55,246 bases of DNA, from assembly GCA_900696685.1 (NCBI GenBank), contig CAADHA010000160.1:1-55246 (forward strand), given 5' to 3'. This document shows positions 55,242-55,246 of the stretch, one piece after another. The notes beneath the pieces were generated by a model that was given only the letters and a program-made list of their open reading frames with translations, did not search any database and had not been told where the DNA came from. Origin of the DNA: an uncultured Planctomycetota bacterium. Its GTDB lineage: Bacteria > Planctomycetota > Phycisphaerae > Phycisphaerales > UBA5793. Position 1 is the first letter of the stretch, and every line of letters starts with the position of its first letter. A program made the translations under genes and the position numbers.

Positions 55242-55246
55242 AGATC

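Overview
This 55 kb window of high-GC DNA reads as a free-living, respiratory bacterium with a Gram-negative type envelope: TolC, an outer-membrane barrel, lipoproteins and periplasmic multihaem cytochromes are all present. The gene style suggests a member of the Planctomycetota, possibly Phycisphaerae-like, but nothing in the window proves the phylum. No rRNA, CRISPR array, prophage or intact insertion sequence is visible. One tRNA-Leu(CAA) is present.

Layout. (1) 146-7385, minus strand: a heavy-metal RND efflux operon (small secreted protein, TolC-like factor, small Cys/His protein, adaptor, RND pump). (2) 7650-15616, plus strand: a periplasm-facing nitrite oxidoreductase / nitrate reductase-like molybdoenzyme locus. 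It encodes a dihaem cytochrome c fused to a haem-b gamma subunit, an NxrA-like catalytic subunit with a Tat signal, a small unknown protein, an NxrB-like Fe-S subunit and a TorD-type chaperone. (3) 15617-16702: gene remnants. (4) 16703-21777: a DUF438/haemerythrin/PAS sensor, a GNAT plus ADP-forming acyl-CoA synthetase protein, then a fluoride riboswitch with crcB and a DUF190 gene. (5) 21812-29503, minus strand: cytochrome c maturation System I (ccmE, ccmF, an unknown membrane protein, ccmA, ccmB, ccmC, ccmD), then a Cys-rich protein, a CBS protein and a DUF2267 protein. (6) 30036-37673, plus strand: tetrahaem cytochrome, NHL lipoprotein, pentahaem lipoprotein, outer-membrane barrel, second NHL lipoprotein and a roughly 12-haem cytochrome. 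This looks like a trans-envelope electron conduit. (7) 37709-47189: the tRNA, a PCMT/erythromycin-esterase fusion, stress proteins (DUF892, BON), a DUF885 peptidase, an HD-GYP protein, a DciA-like protein and a phosphomannomutase. (8) 47320-52713: MntR divergent from a Mn/Zn ABC importer whose two permeases both carry C-terminal DtxR-like domains. (9) 52723-55227, minus strand: an arsenic operon (ArsR, Acr3, aquaporin).

How it fits together. The ccm operon would attach haem to the cytochromes of regions 2 and 6. The molybdoenzyme would exchange electrons with periplasmic c-type cytochromes. The porin/NHL/cytochrome cluster could link that pool to an extracellular donor or acceptor. The direction of flow (nitrite oxidation, or nitrate reduction driven by an external donor such as Fe(II)) cannot be settled from sequence. 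The most unusual items are the cytochrome-gamma fusion in an NXR-type locus, the conduit cluster, the triple CxxHx6CxxC module shared by two metal-efflux proteins, the metal-sensor domains fused to both ABC permeases, and a translational fluoride riboswitch in front of crcB.
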